In this document: piece by piece, positions 16,504-24,600 of the stretch
Numbering within the stretch: position 1 is the first letter of the stretch
Layout of the letters: the number at the start of each line of letters is the position of its first letter
Assembly: GCF_023272795.1 (NCBI RefSeq)
Contig: NZ_CP096829.1
Coordinates: 5,456,001 to 5,520,000 of the forward strand
Source of the DNA: Flavobacterium humidisoli
Lineage (GTDB): Bacteria > Bacteroidota > Bacteroidia > Flavobacteriales > Flavobacteriaceae
DNA length: 64,000 nt
Direction: 5' to 3'
Notes under the pieces: model-generated
The model's input: only the letters and a program-made list of their open reading frames with translations
What the model was told of the DNA's origin: nothing
Databases searched by the model: none
Translations under genes and position numbers: made by a program

Positions 16504-16812
16504 TTAAGGTTCTGAGTTACTAAGGTTCTAAGATTCTAAGTTTTTTGTTGATGATTAAAACTTCTTTTTTTAAGGTTCAAAGGTTTTATTTTCTAAGATT
16601 CCAAAACTTTGAATCTTTGTCACTTTGTTTCTTTGTTCCTTTTAATTTATACTTCAAAAGTATATTGGTTTTTACTCTCTTAAAATTAAATGCTGCTGAG
16701 TTGTTGATTTTGGTTACTGAATTGTTTTTTTTAAGTTGCTAAGGCTCTAAGTTACTGAGAATCTAAGTCTTTTTGGCAAAAAGCTTAGCAACTTAGAACC
16801 TTAGTAGTTTAG
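16504..16812. repeat. gene-free spacer with octamer-period repeat arrays
   Basis: The 336-bp spacer 16492-16827 has no gene. It contains tandem 8-mers of the form CTRAGnnn at 16504-16543 (CTGAGTTA, CTAAGGTT, CTAAGATT, CTAAGTTT) and 16731-16770. The inverted form lies at 16781-16812 (AAGCTTAG, CAACTTAG, AACCTTAG, TAGTTTAG), with a TTTTTGGCAAAAAG turn between the last two arrays. A related CTTTGnnn run lies near 16604-16635. The last pair can fold as one long imperfect hairpin downstream of the TonB receptor gene. Confidence 0.7.
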
Positions 16813-16827
16813 CATCTTTACCAAGAA

Positions 16828-18993
16828 CTATAAGTTTTTCAACTGATTCTCATTCTTATTCTGGCTAATCGTCCAGAAGAAACCTACAAAGAAGAATCTA
16901 TCAGCTGTTGGAACCACGGCTTGTCTTTGATACACTCCGCTTGGGTCTGGATTTTTAGCATAATCGTATCCGAAAACATTTTGCGTTCCTAAAACATTTG
17001 AAACAGAGAAATAAAGAATTTTTTGTGTCGTTAATAAATACGCCCAGTTAAAACTCAGACTATTGTACGATTTTGTTTTTCCGTTCATAAATTGCGTCTG
17101 ATTCGGATCATTGTACGGACGTCCTGTACTGAAACTGTTTGTAAAACCAACTTGCGATTTCCAGTCTGTAATAAAATATTTCGTTACAACAGATAAATTA
17201 TGATTAGCAATAAAACTTGGAGTTGCCATGTAAGGAAAGTTTTTATATTGTCTTTCTGAATCGATATAAGAGTAGGAAATCCAATATTCTAAGTTTTTGT
17301 ACAAATTGCTATCTCTCCAGAAAATATCCAGTCCTTTTGCATAACCCGATCCGTTGTTATTGAAAACCGAATTGTATTGAATATCTCTCGTATCGTACTG
17401 CACCAAATTGCTGTAATCTTTGTAGTAAGCCTCTGCTCTAAGGGTTTGCCCAGGTCTTGTAAATGTATAATTCAAAATATAATGACTTGCCTTCTCGCTT
17501 TCAAACTGATGGTATTTAGAAAACTTAATATAATCTACAACTGGCGTCTGAGTAAAATCTCCGTAAGCAAAAGAAAACTGGCTGCTTTTTGAAGCTTTAA
17601 ATCCTAATGAGGCTCTTGGCGCTATATTATTTTCATTTAACAAACTGTTATTTGAAAATCTTAAACCTACTTTTAAAGCTAGTTTTTTAGAAAACATAAC
17701 ATCACCTTCTGTATACGCAGCAAAAATGTTCGAATCGTAACCATTTGTAACATTAAGAGAAATATTATCTGCTACATCTTCATTGTATTTTGTAATGAAA
17801 TAATCGGTTCCGAAAGACAATTTAAAATAGTTTGAAAATTTCTTGCTTAACTTTAATTTCAGCTGTGCTGCATTTTCTTGGTTATCGATTCCTGTGATAT
17901 CATATTTCAGTTTGTTTTTGCTGTAACCGTAACTAACTCCAGAAGTAATCTGCCATCCCGTTCCAAAACTTCCTTTGTATGAAGAATTCAAATAGAAATT
18001 ATTATTATTCATATCAGTTCGAATTGGGTTTTCGAAATTGACGTTTTTCTGATTTAAATCGAATTTTTCAGAATCGAATGAAGCATACAATTTAAATATT
18101 CCATTTGTGAAATTGTATCTGTAAACTGTTTCGCCTCCTAGAGATTGATAAGGATTGTTCCAATCTACATTTTGTGGAATAACAGCCTGATATGGTGCCA
18201 AATTGATGTAAGCCATATTTACGCTCAAAGAGCTTTTTTTAAATTTCTGAGTATTTCCTAAACTTAAACCAACTGTCATTAATCCTATATCTGTTTTTTC
18301 ATGATCTTCTTCATCTTGAGTATTTAAAAGCAAAACACTCGATAAAGCTTCACCATATTCCGCAGAATAACCACCTGTAGAAAATGCGATTCCGCTAAAC
18401 AAGAAAGGAGAAAAACGGCTTCTTGTTGGCAAATTATTGGTTGTTGCTCCATAAGGCTGTGCTACACGAATTCCATCCACAAAAGTCTGAGTTTCGCTTG
18501 CCTCACCTCCACGTACAAACAAACGTCCATCTTCCCCTACTGATTGCGTTCCTGGCAAAGTTTGTAAGGCTGCCACGATATTTCCAGCAGATCCAGCTGT
18601 AGTGACAATATCTAAAGGTTTTAAAACCGAAACTCTTGCCTTGTCTCCAGATTCTAAAGTCCCTGCTGTAATAACAACGGCATCTAGAGCATTAACATTT
18701 TCTCTTAATTTTATCGTTTGGTCTTTATAATTGGCAACATCAATTTCTTGTTTGAAAGTTTCAAAAAGCAAAAAGCTAACTACTAAAAATTTGTTTCCTG
18801 TTTCTGTCGTTTCAAAAGAGAAATCTCCGGTTTCAGAACTTGTTGCTCCATCATAAGTTCCGTCAATGTATATGTTTGCACCTGCAACTGGTTTTCCTTT
18901 TTGGTCTACAACTTTTCCTGAAATCGTATTTTGAGCAAAAATCAATGCTGTAAAAAATAAAAAACTAAGGGTAAAAAATAATTTGGTTTTCAT
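16828..18993 (-). CDS. TonB-dependent receptor with carboxypeptidase-like N-terminal domain
   Basis: A 721-residue outer-membrane receptor. It has a signal peptide (KTKLFFTLSFLFFTALIFAQ), then a CarboxypepD_reg-like beta-sandwich (ISGKVVDQKGKPVAGANIYI, residues 22-100). The plug domain holds TLPGTQSVGEDGRLFVRGGE and the barrel ends in an aromatic-rich terminus (FFVGFFWTISQNK). It imports a ligand energised by TonB. The barrel is shorter than SusC-type receptors and there is no SusD partner, so a siderophore, metal or small-ligand role is as likely as glycan uptake. A TACATTTG -7 box lies at 19017-19024 on the minus strand. Confidence 0.92.
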   Translation of the reverse strand: MKTKLFFTLSFLFFTALIFAQNTISGKVVDQKGKPVAGANIYIDGTYDGATSSETGDFSFETTETGNKFLVVSFLLFETFKQEIDVANYKDQTIKLRENVNALDAVVITAGTLESGDKARVSVLKPLDIVTTAGSAGNIVAALQTLPGTQSVGEDGRLFVRGGEASETQTFVDGIRVAQPYGATTNNLPTRSRFSPFLFSGIAFSTGGYSAEYGEALSSVLLLNTQDEEDHEKTDIGLMTVGLSLGNTQKFKKSSLSVNMAYINLAPYQAVIPQNVDWNNPYQSLGGETVYRYNFTNGIFKLYASFDSEKFDLNQKNVNFENPIRTDMNNNNFYLNSSYKGSFGTGWQITSGVSYGYSKNKLKYDITGIDNQENAAQLKLKLSKKFSNYFKLSFGTDYFITKYNEDVADNISLNVTNGYDSNIFAAYTEGDVMFSKKLALKVGLRFSNNSLLNENNIAPRASLGFKASKSSQFSFAYGDFTQTPVVDYIKFSKYHQFESEKASHYILNYTFTRPGQTLRAEAYYKDYSNLVQYDTRDIQYNSVFNNNGSGYAKGLDIFWRDSNLYKNLEYWISYSYIDSERQYKNFPYMATPSFIANHNLSVVTKYFITDWKSQVGFTNSFSTGRPYNDPNQTQFMNGKTKSYNSLSFNWAYLLTTQKILYFSVSNVLGTQNVFGYDYAKNPDPSGVYQRQAVVPTADRFFFVGFFWTISQNKNENQLKNL

Positions 18994-19134
18994 GTCATCT
19001 TTGGTTTTTGATGAAGCAAATGTATTTTAACATTAAACGTTAAAAAATATATAATAACCCAATTGTAGAATTTCGAGGATGAGTTGTAAAATACTAATTT
19101 GTATCTTAGCTAGGAAAACCAAAATCATCATTTT

Positions 19135-19593
19135 ATGTCAGAAAGTAAACGAATTTCAAATCTATATCAGTCTATTTATAATGGAAATCCTTGGCTTGAA
19201 GTTAATCTAGACAATACTTTAAAAAATGTTACCGCTGAGCAGGCTTACAGAAAAATAAACCCAAATCTAAATACGATTTGGGAAATTGTAAACCATTTGA
19301 TCCAATGGAGAAGAAATATTTTAGAACGCATGCAGGGTGAAGTAATCATTACTCCAGACCACAATTATTTTGTTCCTGTTTTAGATCCTTCAGAGGCAGC
19401 TTGGGAGCAATCGCTTCAAACACTGGCAAAATCTCAAGAATCATGGAATACTTTTTTTGAAGGTTTTGATGATGCTGATTTAGCAAAAATTTATGTGAAT
19501 AATGGTCATACGTATTACGAGCACATTCATGGAATTATCCAGCATGATGTGTATCATTTAGGACAGATTGTTATTTTGAAGAAATTGCTTTAA
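19135..19593 (+). CDS. DinB-superfamily protein
   Basis: A 152-residue four-helix-bundle protein of the DinB/YfiT type. Conserved metal-binding histidines appear in TIWEIVNHLIQWRR and in the C-terminal GIIQHDVYHLGQIVILKK motif. Members are metal-dependent transferases or thiol S-transferases, many of unknown substrate. It is the first of four tightly spaced plus-strand genes (gaps of 12, 3 and -1 bp) that look like one operon of small stress or detoxification enzymes. Confidence 0.88.
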   Translation: MSESKRISNLYQSIYNGNPWLEVNLDNTLKNVTAEQAYRKINPNLNTIWEIVNHLIQWRRNILERMQGEVIITPDHNYFVPVLDPSEAAWEQSLQTLAKSQESWNTFFEGFDDADLAKIYVNNGHTYYEHIHGIIQHDVYHLGQIVILKKLL

Positions 19594-19605
19594 TATTCCA
19601 TTACT

Positions 19606-20064
19606 ATGAAAACTTCAATTTTTATTCTAGCATTTTTGCTTTTTAGTACAATCGGATTTTCTCAAGAAACCGAATCAAAATACGATGAAACTTTAGCAAA
19701 ATCACTTCACGCTGACGAATACGGAATGAAGAAATATGTTTTTTGTCTTTTAAAATCTGGAAGTAATACAACAGCTTCTAAAGAAGAAACCAAAAAACTT
19801 TTTGAAGGTCACATGGAAAATATTGGCAAATTAGTCAAAGAAGGAAAACTGGCTGTTGCTGGACCATTCATGAAAAATGACAGAAATTATCGTGGCATCT
19901 ACATTTTTAACGTCGAAACAATAGAAGAAGCAAAAGCGCTTGTTGCTACTGATCCGGCGATAAAAGCCAATTTACTCGAAGCCGAATTAACGCCTTGGTA
20001 CTCTACTGCAGCCTTGCAGGAAACTGTAAAAATACACGACAAAATTGCCAAGACGAAAATGTAA
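19606..20064 (+). CDS. YciI-like domain protein with signal peptide
   Basis: A 152-residue protein whose N-terminus is a signal peptide (MKTSIFILAFLLFSTIGFSQ), followed by a YCII-like ferredoxin fold: YVFCLLKSGSN, HMENIGKLVKEGKLAVAGPF and TIEEAKALVATDPA. The VAGPF segment and the DPA motif are typical of the family, whose members are small enzymes or sensors with a His-Asp pair. Export to the periplasm is unusual for YciI proteins but occurs in Bacteroidota. Substrate is unknown. Confidence 0.87.
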   Translation: MKTSIFILAFLLFSTIGFSQETESKYDETLAKSLHADEYGMKKYVFCLLKSGSNTTASKEETKKLFEGHMENIGKLVKEGKLAVAGPFMKNDRNYRGIYIFNVETIEEAKALVATDPAIKANLLEAELTPWYSTAALQETVKIHDKIAKTKM

Positions 20065-20067
20065 AAT

Positions 20068-20643
20068 ATGAAAACAGAAAAAGAAAAAATGATCTCTGGC
20101 GAATATTACAACGCCTTTGATCCAGAATTGTTTAAAGGACGTAGAAATGCTAAAAATTTACTGCACACCTTAAACGTAAAAGAATACAGAGTTACCAAAA
20201 AAGCAAAAGAGATTTTAAAAGAATTAATTCCAAATGCTGGAGCAGGTTTATATATCGAACCTCCTTTTCATTGCGATTATGGCTATAATATTTTTTGCGG
20301 AGAAAACGTTTATTTTAATGTGAATTGTGTCGTTTTGGACTGTGCACCAGTAAATATCGGATCAAATGTGTTTATTGCACCAAACGTTCAGATTTATACT
20401 GCATCTCATCCGCTTGACGCTGAATTAAGAAAAACGCTTGAAAATGCATATCCAGTTACAATTGGAGACGATTGCTGGATTGGTGGAAATTCAGTTATCT
20501 GTCCAGGCGTAACAATTGGAAAAGGCTGTGTTATTGGCGCTGGATCTGTTGTCACAAAAGATATACCAGACAATTCACTAGCGGTTGGAAATCCTGCAAA
20601 AGTTATACGAAAATTAAATCAAGAACCTGAATCAAAAAAATAA
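20068..20643 (+). CDS. maltose/galactoside O-acetyltransferase family protein
   Basis: A 191-residue left-handed beta-helix acetyltransferase of the Maa/LacA group. The N-terminal Mac domain is KEKMISGEYYNAFDPEL. Hexapeptide repeats run from IEPPFHCDYGYNI to VIGAGSVVTKDIPDNSLAVGNPAKVIR. The catalytic histidine is in YTASHPLD. It transfers acetyl from acetyl-CoA to a sugar or similar acceptor. Its stop overlaps the next gene's ATG by one base (TAATG). Confidence 0.93.
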   Translation: MKTEKEKMISGEYYNAFDPELFKGRRNAKNLLHTLNVKEYRVTKKAKEILKELIPNAGAGLYIEPPFHCDYGYNIFCGENVYFNVNCVVLDCAPVNIGSNVFIAPNVQIYTASHPLDAELRKTLENAYPVTIGDDCWIGGNSVICPGVTIGKGCVIGAGSVVTKDIPDNSLAVGNPAKVIRKLNQEPESKK

Positions 20644-21032
20644 TGCTTACCCTTAATAAAGTTCATCATATTGCCATTTTATGCTCTGATTACGAAAAAT
20701 CAAAATATTTCTATACTCAGATTTTAGGCTTAACCATTATTCGTGAAATATATCGCGAAGAACGCCAGTCGTATAAATTGGACTTAGCGTTAAATGGTTC
20801 ATACGTAGTCGAATTATTTTCATTTCCAAATCCGCCACAAAGACCATCAAGACCAGAAGCGGTTGGTTTGCGCCATTTGGCTTTTGAAGTTATCAATTTA
20901 GAAGAAACAATTGCTTTTTTAACTTCTAAAAACATAGAATCAGAACCAATTAGAATTGACGAAACAACAGAAAAACGCTTCACTTTTATTGCTGATCCCG
21001 ATTTATTGCCGATTGAGTTTTATGAGCGTTAG
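20643..21032 (+). CDS. VOC family protein, YaeR/GloA2-type
   Basis: A 129-residue vicinal-oxygen-chelate metalloprotein. Metal ligands are visible as His in VHHIAILCSDY, Glu in SYVVELFSFP, His in GLRHLAFEV and Glu in PIEFYE. The motif FPNPPQRPSRPEAVGLRHL matches the SMU1112c/YaeR glyoxalase-I-like subgroup. A role in aldehyde or lactoylglutathione-like detoxification is possible but not shown. It is the last gene of the four-gene cluster, and a repeat-rich spacer follows. Confidence 0.92.
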   Translation: MLTLNKVHHIAILCSDYEKSKYFYTQILGLTIIREIYREERQSYKLDLALNGSYVVELFSFPNPPQRPSRPEAVGLRHLAFEVINLEETIAFLTSKNIESEPIRIDETTEKRFTFIADPDLLPIEFYER

Positions 21033-21438
21033 GCTTTTTCTGCCACGAAGGCGCTAAGACACAAAGTTTTTTTATTTTTTTTAAATATTTCAGATTGAAT
21101 TGCTTCCAGCTTTAGCTGGATGATTACAAGAATTAAACTGGCAAGCCTTTAACCAAACATGCGAATTGTTTGGCTAAAGCATTTTACTTTTCAATTTCTA
21201 TACCTCCAGCTAAAAGCTGGAGGCAATTCAATTCGGTGTAGAAGAAAACTTAAAAAACTTTGCGCCCTTGCAACTTTGCGATACTAAAACATAATATCAT
21301 ACGCAAATACACATTGAACGAATTTTCCTCTTTATATCGATTTTAACACACTAAAACGAATATTTCCTAGAAAAAACCGAATTTGATGCTTAATTTTGTA
21401 ATCCGCATAAAAAAAGTGCGATTTCAAATTTACTTCTG
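21033..21438. repeat. gene-free spacer made of nested inverted repeats
   Basis: The 406-bp spacer has no gene. An outer pair is CCACGAAGGCGCTAAGACACAAAG (21042-21065) against AAAAAACTTTGCGCCCTTGC (from about 21252). A middle pair is TTGAATTGCTTCCAGCTTTAGCTGGA (21095-21120) against CTCCAGCTAAAAGCTGGAGGCAATTCAA (21205-21232). An inner hairpin is GCCTTTAACCAAAC with GTTTGGCTAAAGC. Each arm is itself palindromic. TAATTTTG at 21391-21398 is a plausible -7 box for the ClC gene. Confidence 0.7.
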
Positions 21439-22719
21439 ATGAACAAAACGGCGCAAATCAAAAAAAATCATCAATTCATCAAATTCCGAAAATTAGTTAT
21501 TGTTTCTATTTTAATTGGCTTTCTTTCTGCCTTTCTCGGAATTTCACTTAAAAAAATAACAGAATATTACGAAGAAATCTTCTTTCACGAAGTTTCAGTT
21601 CATCCTGTTTTCTACATCATCTTTCCAGTTTTCGGATTATCGGTAATTTATTTTTTAAGGCAATATCTTTTTAAGAAAAAAGAAAATAAAGGAATCAAAG
21701 AAGTTTTTGAAAGCACTGCATCAAAATCTAAAAATCTCCCTTCTTATAAAATTCCATCACATTTCATAAACGGTTTATTAACGGTTATTTTTGGAGGTTC
21801 AACTGGAATCGAAGTTTCTACCGTTGTTGCTACAGCAACTATTGGATCTGTTGCACACGAAAAAGAAAATGTTTTCCGCCAATACAAAACAGAGTTAATC
21901 TGCGCTGGAGTCGCGGCTGGAGTAACGGCGCTTTTCAGCAGTCCGATCGCGGGAATTTTATTTGCTTTTGAAGTTATTTCAAGAAAAGTAAGTCGTGCAT
22001 TTATCATTTCAAATTTAATTGCAGTTTCTATTGCATTTGGCTTATTAACAATTTTAAAAGAAGAACCTTTATTTGCAGTTTCAATTGTAACTTGGAATTT
22101 AAAAGCGATTCCGTACTTTATTCTTTTAGGAATTTTAGCTGGAATGAATTCAGTATACCTAACGCGTTGTGTCTTATTCTTCAAATCACAATTTGGTAAA
22201 ATCGACACACATTATTACAAAATCATTTTAGGTTCAGTAGTTTTAAGTATTTCCTTATTCTTTTTCCCTCAATTATATGGAGAAGGTTATCACGCCATTA
22301 AAGGAATTTTTGGAAATGCACCTCAAACCCAATTGACTATAACTTTGGCTTTAACATTTATCGGAATTTTAATTCTAAAACCAATTGTTACATCAATAAC
22401 ATTGGCTTCTGGAGGTGACGGCGGTGTTTTTGCTCCAAGTTTATTCATCGGAGCATTTTTAGGATTATTATTATCTTCAATCTTAAATAGCTTTTTCCAT
22501 GTCAATGTAATTCCGGTTAACTTTATGATTATCGGAATGGCTGCGGTTCTTAGTGCAAGTATTCACGCACCTTTTACCGCGATATTCTTGGTTTGCGGAT
22601 TAACAAACGACTATACGTTGTTTTTCCCAATTCTTGCAGTTTGTTTAATTTCAAAATACACGGCAAAAACAATTTATCCGTATACCGTTTATAGTTATTC
22701 TCCAAGTTTAGTTAAATAA
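21439..22719 (+). CDS. ClC-family chloride channel or transporter
   Basis: A 426-residue membrane protein with about ten or more transmembrane helices. ClC signature regions are GGSTGIEVSTVVATATIGS, which places the gating glutamate in a variant GxEG motif, and ASGGDGGVFAPSLFIGAFLG, the chloride-coordinating GxFxP segment. GEGYHAIKGIF is also typical. It moves Cl- or a related anion across the inner membrane, as channel or H+ exchanger. The GIEVS variant differs from the common GREGP sequence. No CBS domains are present. An HPP-family gene follows after about 80 bp. Confidence 0.94.
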   Translation: MNKTAQIKKNHQFIKFRKLVIVSILIGFLSAFLGISLKKITEYYEEIFFHEVSVHPVFYIIFPVFGLSVIYFLRQYLFKKKENKGIKEVFESTASKSKNLPSYKIPSHFINGLLTVIFGGSTGIEVSTVVATATIGSVAHEKENVFRQYKTELICAGVAAGVTALFSSPIAGILFAFEVISRKVSRAFIISNLIAVSIAFGLLTILKEEPLFAVSIVTWNLKAIPYFILLGILAGMNSVYLTRCVLFFKSQFGKIDTHYYKIILGSVVLSISLFFFPQLYGEGYHAIKGIFGNAPQTQLTITLALTFIGILILKPIVTSITLASGGDGGVFAPSLFIGAFLGLLLSSILNSFFHVNVIPVNFMIIGMAAVLSASIHAPFTAIFLVCGLTNDYTLFFPILAVCLISKYTAKTIYPYTVYSYSPSLVK

Positions 22720-22801
22720 TTTACAGACTAATATAATCTGGACAAAAACATACAGCAAAGTATATTTAAAAGCATAACGAGTAAAATATAATACCACAAT
22801 A

Positions 22802-23401
22802 ATGCCAACTGAAAAAATAAAAAGAAGCTATCGCAAAACACGTTACATTCTTTATAAAGAAACCTTAATAGACTATAAAGAGCATTTTTGGTCATTTTTG
22901 GGTTCGTTTGTCGGAATTGGAATTCTGGCCTATCTGGAATCTTCACAATTTACAGGAAGCGATGTTGTTTATTTAATTGGTTCTTTTGGTGCTTCGAGTG
23001 TTTTAATTTACGGAATTATTCAAAGTCCATTTTCACAGCCAAGAAATTTAATTGGAGGACATCTTATTTCGGCATTTATAGGCGTTACAGTAAATAAACT
23101 TGTACCAGATATCGTTTGGATCTCTGCTCCTCTTGCTGTTTCTCTTTCAATTATTTTCATGCAGATTACAAAAACATTACATCCACCAGGAGGTGCAACA
23201 GCCTTAATTGCGGTTACAGGATCAGCACAAATAAAAGCTCTAGGTTATATGTATGTGATTTCGCCAGTTCTAATTGGTGTTTTAATTTTATTTTTAACTG
23301 CTTTGTTTTTCAATAATATTACTTCAAGCAGAAGCTATCCAAGCCATAGTACTTATCACAAACATTATCATAAAATTCGAAAAAGACTAACGAGAAAATA
23401 A
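22802..23401 (+). CDS. HPP-family membrane protein
   Basis: A 199-residue inner-membrane protein with four or five transmembrane helices and the eponymous HPP motif in TLHPPGGATALIAVTG. Further conserved segments are FWSFLGSFVGIGILAYL and GASSVLIYGI. HPP proteins have been linked to nitrite transport in cyanobacteria and chloroplasts, so anion transport next to a ClC gene is suggestive (inference). The C-terminus is basic and His/Tyr-rich (TYHKHYHKIRKR). Confidence 0.92.
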   Translation: MPTEKIKRSYRKTRYILYKETLIDYKEHFWSFLGSFVGIGILAYLESSQFTGSDVVYLIGSFGASSVLIYGIIQSPFSQPRNLIGGHLISAFIGVTVNKLVPDIVWISAPLAVSLSIIFMQITKTLHPPGGATALIAVTGSAQIKALGYMYVISPVLIGVLILFLTALFFNNITSSRSYPSHSTYHKHYHKIRKRLTRK

Positions 23402-23418
23402 AAGCTTTCAAGTCTCGT

Positions 23419-23458
23419 TTATTATTTCGAGATCGAGGCTTCGAGATCGAAATAATAA
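23419..23458 (+). terminator. hairpin after HPP gene
   Basis: TTATTATTTCGA (23419-23430) pairs with TCGAAATAATAA (23447-23458); further partial pairing in the loop involves GATCGAGG. There is no strong U-run, so it is either a weak terminator or a repeat. Confidence 0.45.
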
Positions 23459-23533
23459 ATAAATTGAAAATCAATCTTATAAAATCTTTTCAACAAATCG
23501 TAATTCGTAATTCGTATTTCGTTTTTTATATTT

Positions 23534-23541
23534 TACCTTTG
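23534..23541 (+). promoter_or_regulatory. -7 box TACCTTTG upstream of the PRiA4b ORF-3-like gene
   Basis: It matches TAnnTTTG and ends 23 nt before the ATG at 23565. The -33 element is not clear. Confidence 0.5.
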
Positions 23542-23564
23542 ACCTCTCAATAAAAACAAAGATT

Positions 23565-24104
23565 ATGGTTTATAAATTTAGAGTTATTCTAGACGCCGAA
23601 GAAGATATTTTTAGAGACATTGCTATTCTTGAGGAAGATACACTTGAGGATTTACACAATGCAATCTTCAACGCTTTTGGCTTTGACGGATCAGAAGTGG
23701 CTTCATTTTATACTTGTGATGATACTTGGAATCAAGAAGATGAAATTCCGCTTTTTGATACTGGAGATGTTCCTGGCGAAATAAGAACCATGAACGATTA
23801 TCCGTTATCTAGTATCTTAGACAAAGAAAACACAAAAATTATCTACGTTTACGATTTCATCAGTATGTGGACATTCTTAGTTGAATTGGCTGCAGTAGAA
23901 GACGAAACTGTTGGAGCAACTTATCCTGAAACTTTATTCTCTCATGGTGAAATGCCAGACGAAGCAACAGAAAAAAACTTCGAAGCAGACATGCACGACG
24001 ATATCTACGGAGAATTTGAAGACGACTTAGACGAAGACGATCTTGACATGTTCGAAGGAGATGACAGCTTCGAAGATTATGGATTTGAGGAGAATTGGAA
24101 TTAA
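23565..24104 (+). CDS. plasmid pRiA4b ORF-3-like (IS1096 TnpR-type) protein
   Basis: A 179-residue protein. The N-terminal ubiquitin-like fold YKFRVILDAEEDIFRDIAILEEDTL with FNAFGFDGSEVASFY matches the pRiA4b ORF-3 family, which databases also label IS1096 passenger TnpR. Despite the name, no transposon is visible here, and chromosomal copies in Bacteroidota are common. The C-terminal 45 residues are almost entirely Asp/Glu (EFEDDLDEDDLDMFEGDD), an intrinsically disordered acidic tail. Function is unknown. Confidence 0.87.
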   Translation: MVYKFRVILDAEEDIFRDIAILEEDTLEDLHNAIFNAFGFDGSEVASFYTCDDTWNQEDEIPLFDTGDVPGEIRTMNDYPLSSILDKENTKIIYVYDFISMWTFLVELAAVEDETVGATYPETLFSHGEMPDEATEKNFEADMHDDIYGEFEDDLDEDDLDMFEGDDSFEDYGFEENWN

Positions 24105-24105
24105 T

Positions 24106-24145
24106 CTAAGTTACTAAGATTCTGAGATGCTAAGATTCTGAGATT
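24106..24145 (+). repeat. octamer array, left of the four-helix-bundle gene
   Basis: Five consecutive 8-mers: CTAAGTTA, CTAAGATT, CTGAGATG, CTAAGATT, CTGAGATT. The first five bases are fixed as CTRAG and the last three vary. The array starts one base after the preceding stop codon. Confidence 0.85.
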
Positions 24146-24197
24146 CTTTTAAATTGTAAATATTTTCCTGTTTTTATTAAATATTTAAAAATAAGAA

Positions 24198-24557
24198 ATG
24201 AGTCATTTTAGAAAAATTTTAGTTTGGCAGAAGTCAATTTCCTTAGTAGCCAAAATTTACAAAGCAACAAGTACATTTCCAAAAGAAGAAATGTTTGGAT
24301 TAACTTCGCAAATACGCCGAAGTTCAGTTTCAATTCCGAGCAATATTGCAGAGGGATCAGGTAGAGAAAGCAGTAAAGATTTTATACGATTTTTATATAT
24401 TTCTCTTGGTTCTATATTTGAGATGCAGACTCAACTCGAAATTGCAAAAAATATAATTTACATAAACGAAGAAGAATTTAACCTTTTATATGAGGACAGT
24501 CGAGAGATCGAAAGAATGTTAGTGTCATTAATTAGAAAATTAAAAGACATTAATTAA
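24198..24557 (+). CDS. four-helix-bundle protein (S23/IVP family)
   Basis: A 119-residue protein of the four-helix-bundle family also found in 23S rRNA intervening sequences and as Avd in diversity-generating retroelements. Diagnostic features are FRKILVWQKSISLVAKIY, FPKEEMFGLTSQIRRSSVSIPSNIAEGSGR and FIRFLYISLGSIFEMQTQLEIA. The basic surface suggests nucleic-acid binding. No reverse transcriptase, template/variable repeat or rRNA is nearby. The gene is bracketed by inverted 8-bp-period arrays that touch the neighbouring coding ends, so gene plus arrays look like one inserted module. Confidence 0.9.
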   Translation: MSHFRKILVWQKSISLVAKIYKATSTFPKEEMFGLTSQIRRSSVSIPSNIAEGSGRESSKDFIRFLYISLGSIFEMQTQLEIAKNIIYINEEEFNLLYEDSREIERMLVSLIRKLKDIN

Positions 24558-24597
24558 AAACTTAGAATCTTAGAAACTTAGAATCTCAGAAACTCAA
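24558..24597 (-). repeat. octamer array, right of the four-helix-bundle gene (inverted)
   Basis: Five 8-mers in the opposite orientation: AAACTTAG, AATCTTAG, AAACTTAG, AATCTCAG, AAACTCAA. The array starts immediately after the TAA of the four-helix-bundle gene and ends three bases before the ATG of the next gene, so it forms that gene's leader. Confidence 0.85.
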
Positions 24598-24600
24598 AAT

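Noticed and set aside
16545..16742. Small ORF between DUF2141 and the TonB receptor
   Set aside because: It is a frame through AT-rich repeat sequence with no recognisable protein features.
23565..24104. Transposon gene (IS1096 TnpR)
   Set aside because: Only the family label suggests this; no transposase, terminal repeats or target duplications are present.
24198..24557. Diversity-generating retroelement accessory protein (Avd)
   Set aside because: No reverse transcriptase and no template/variable repeat pair were seen nearby.
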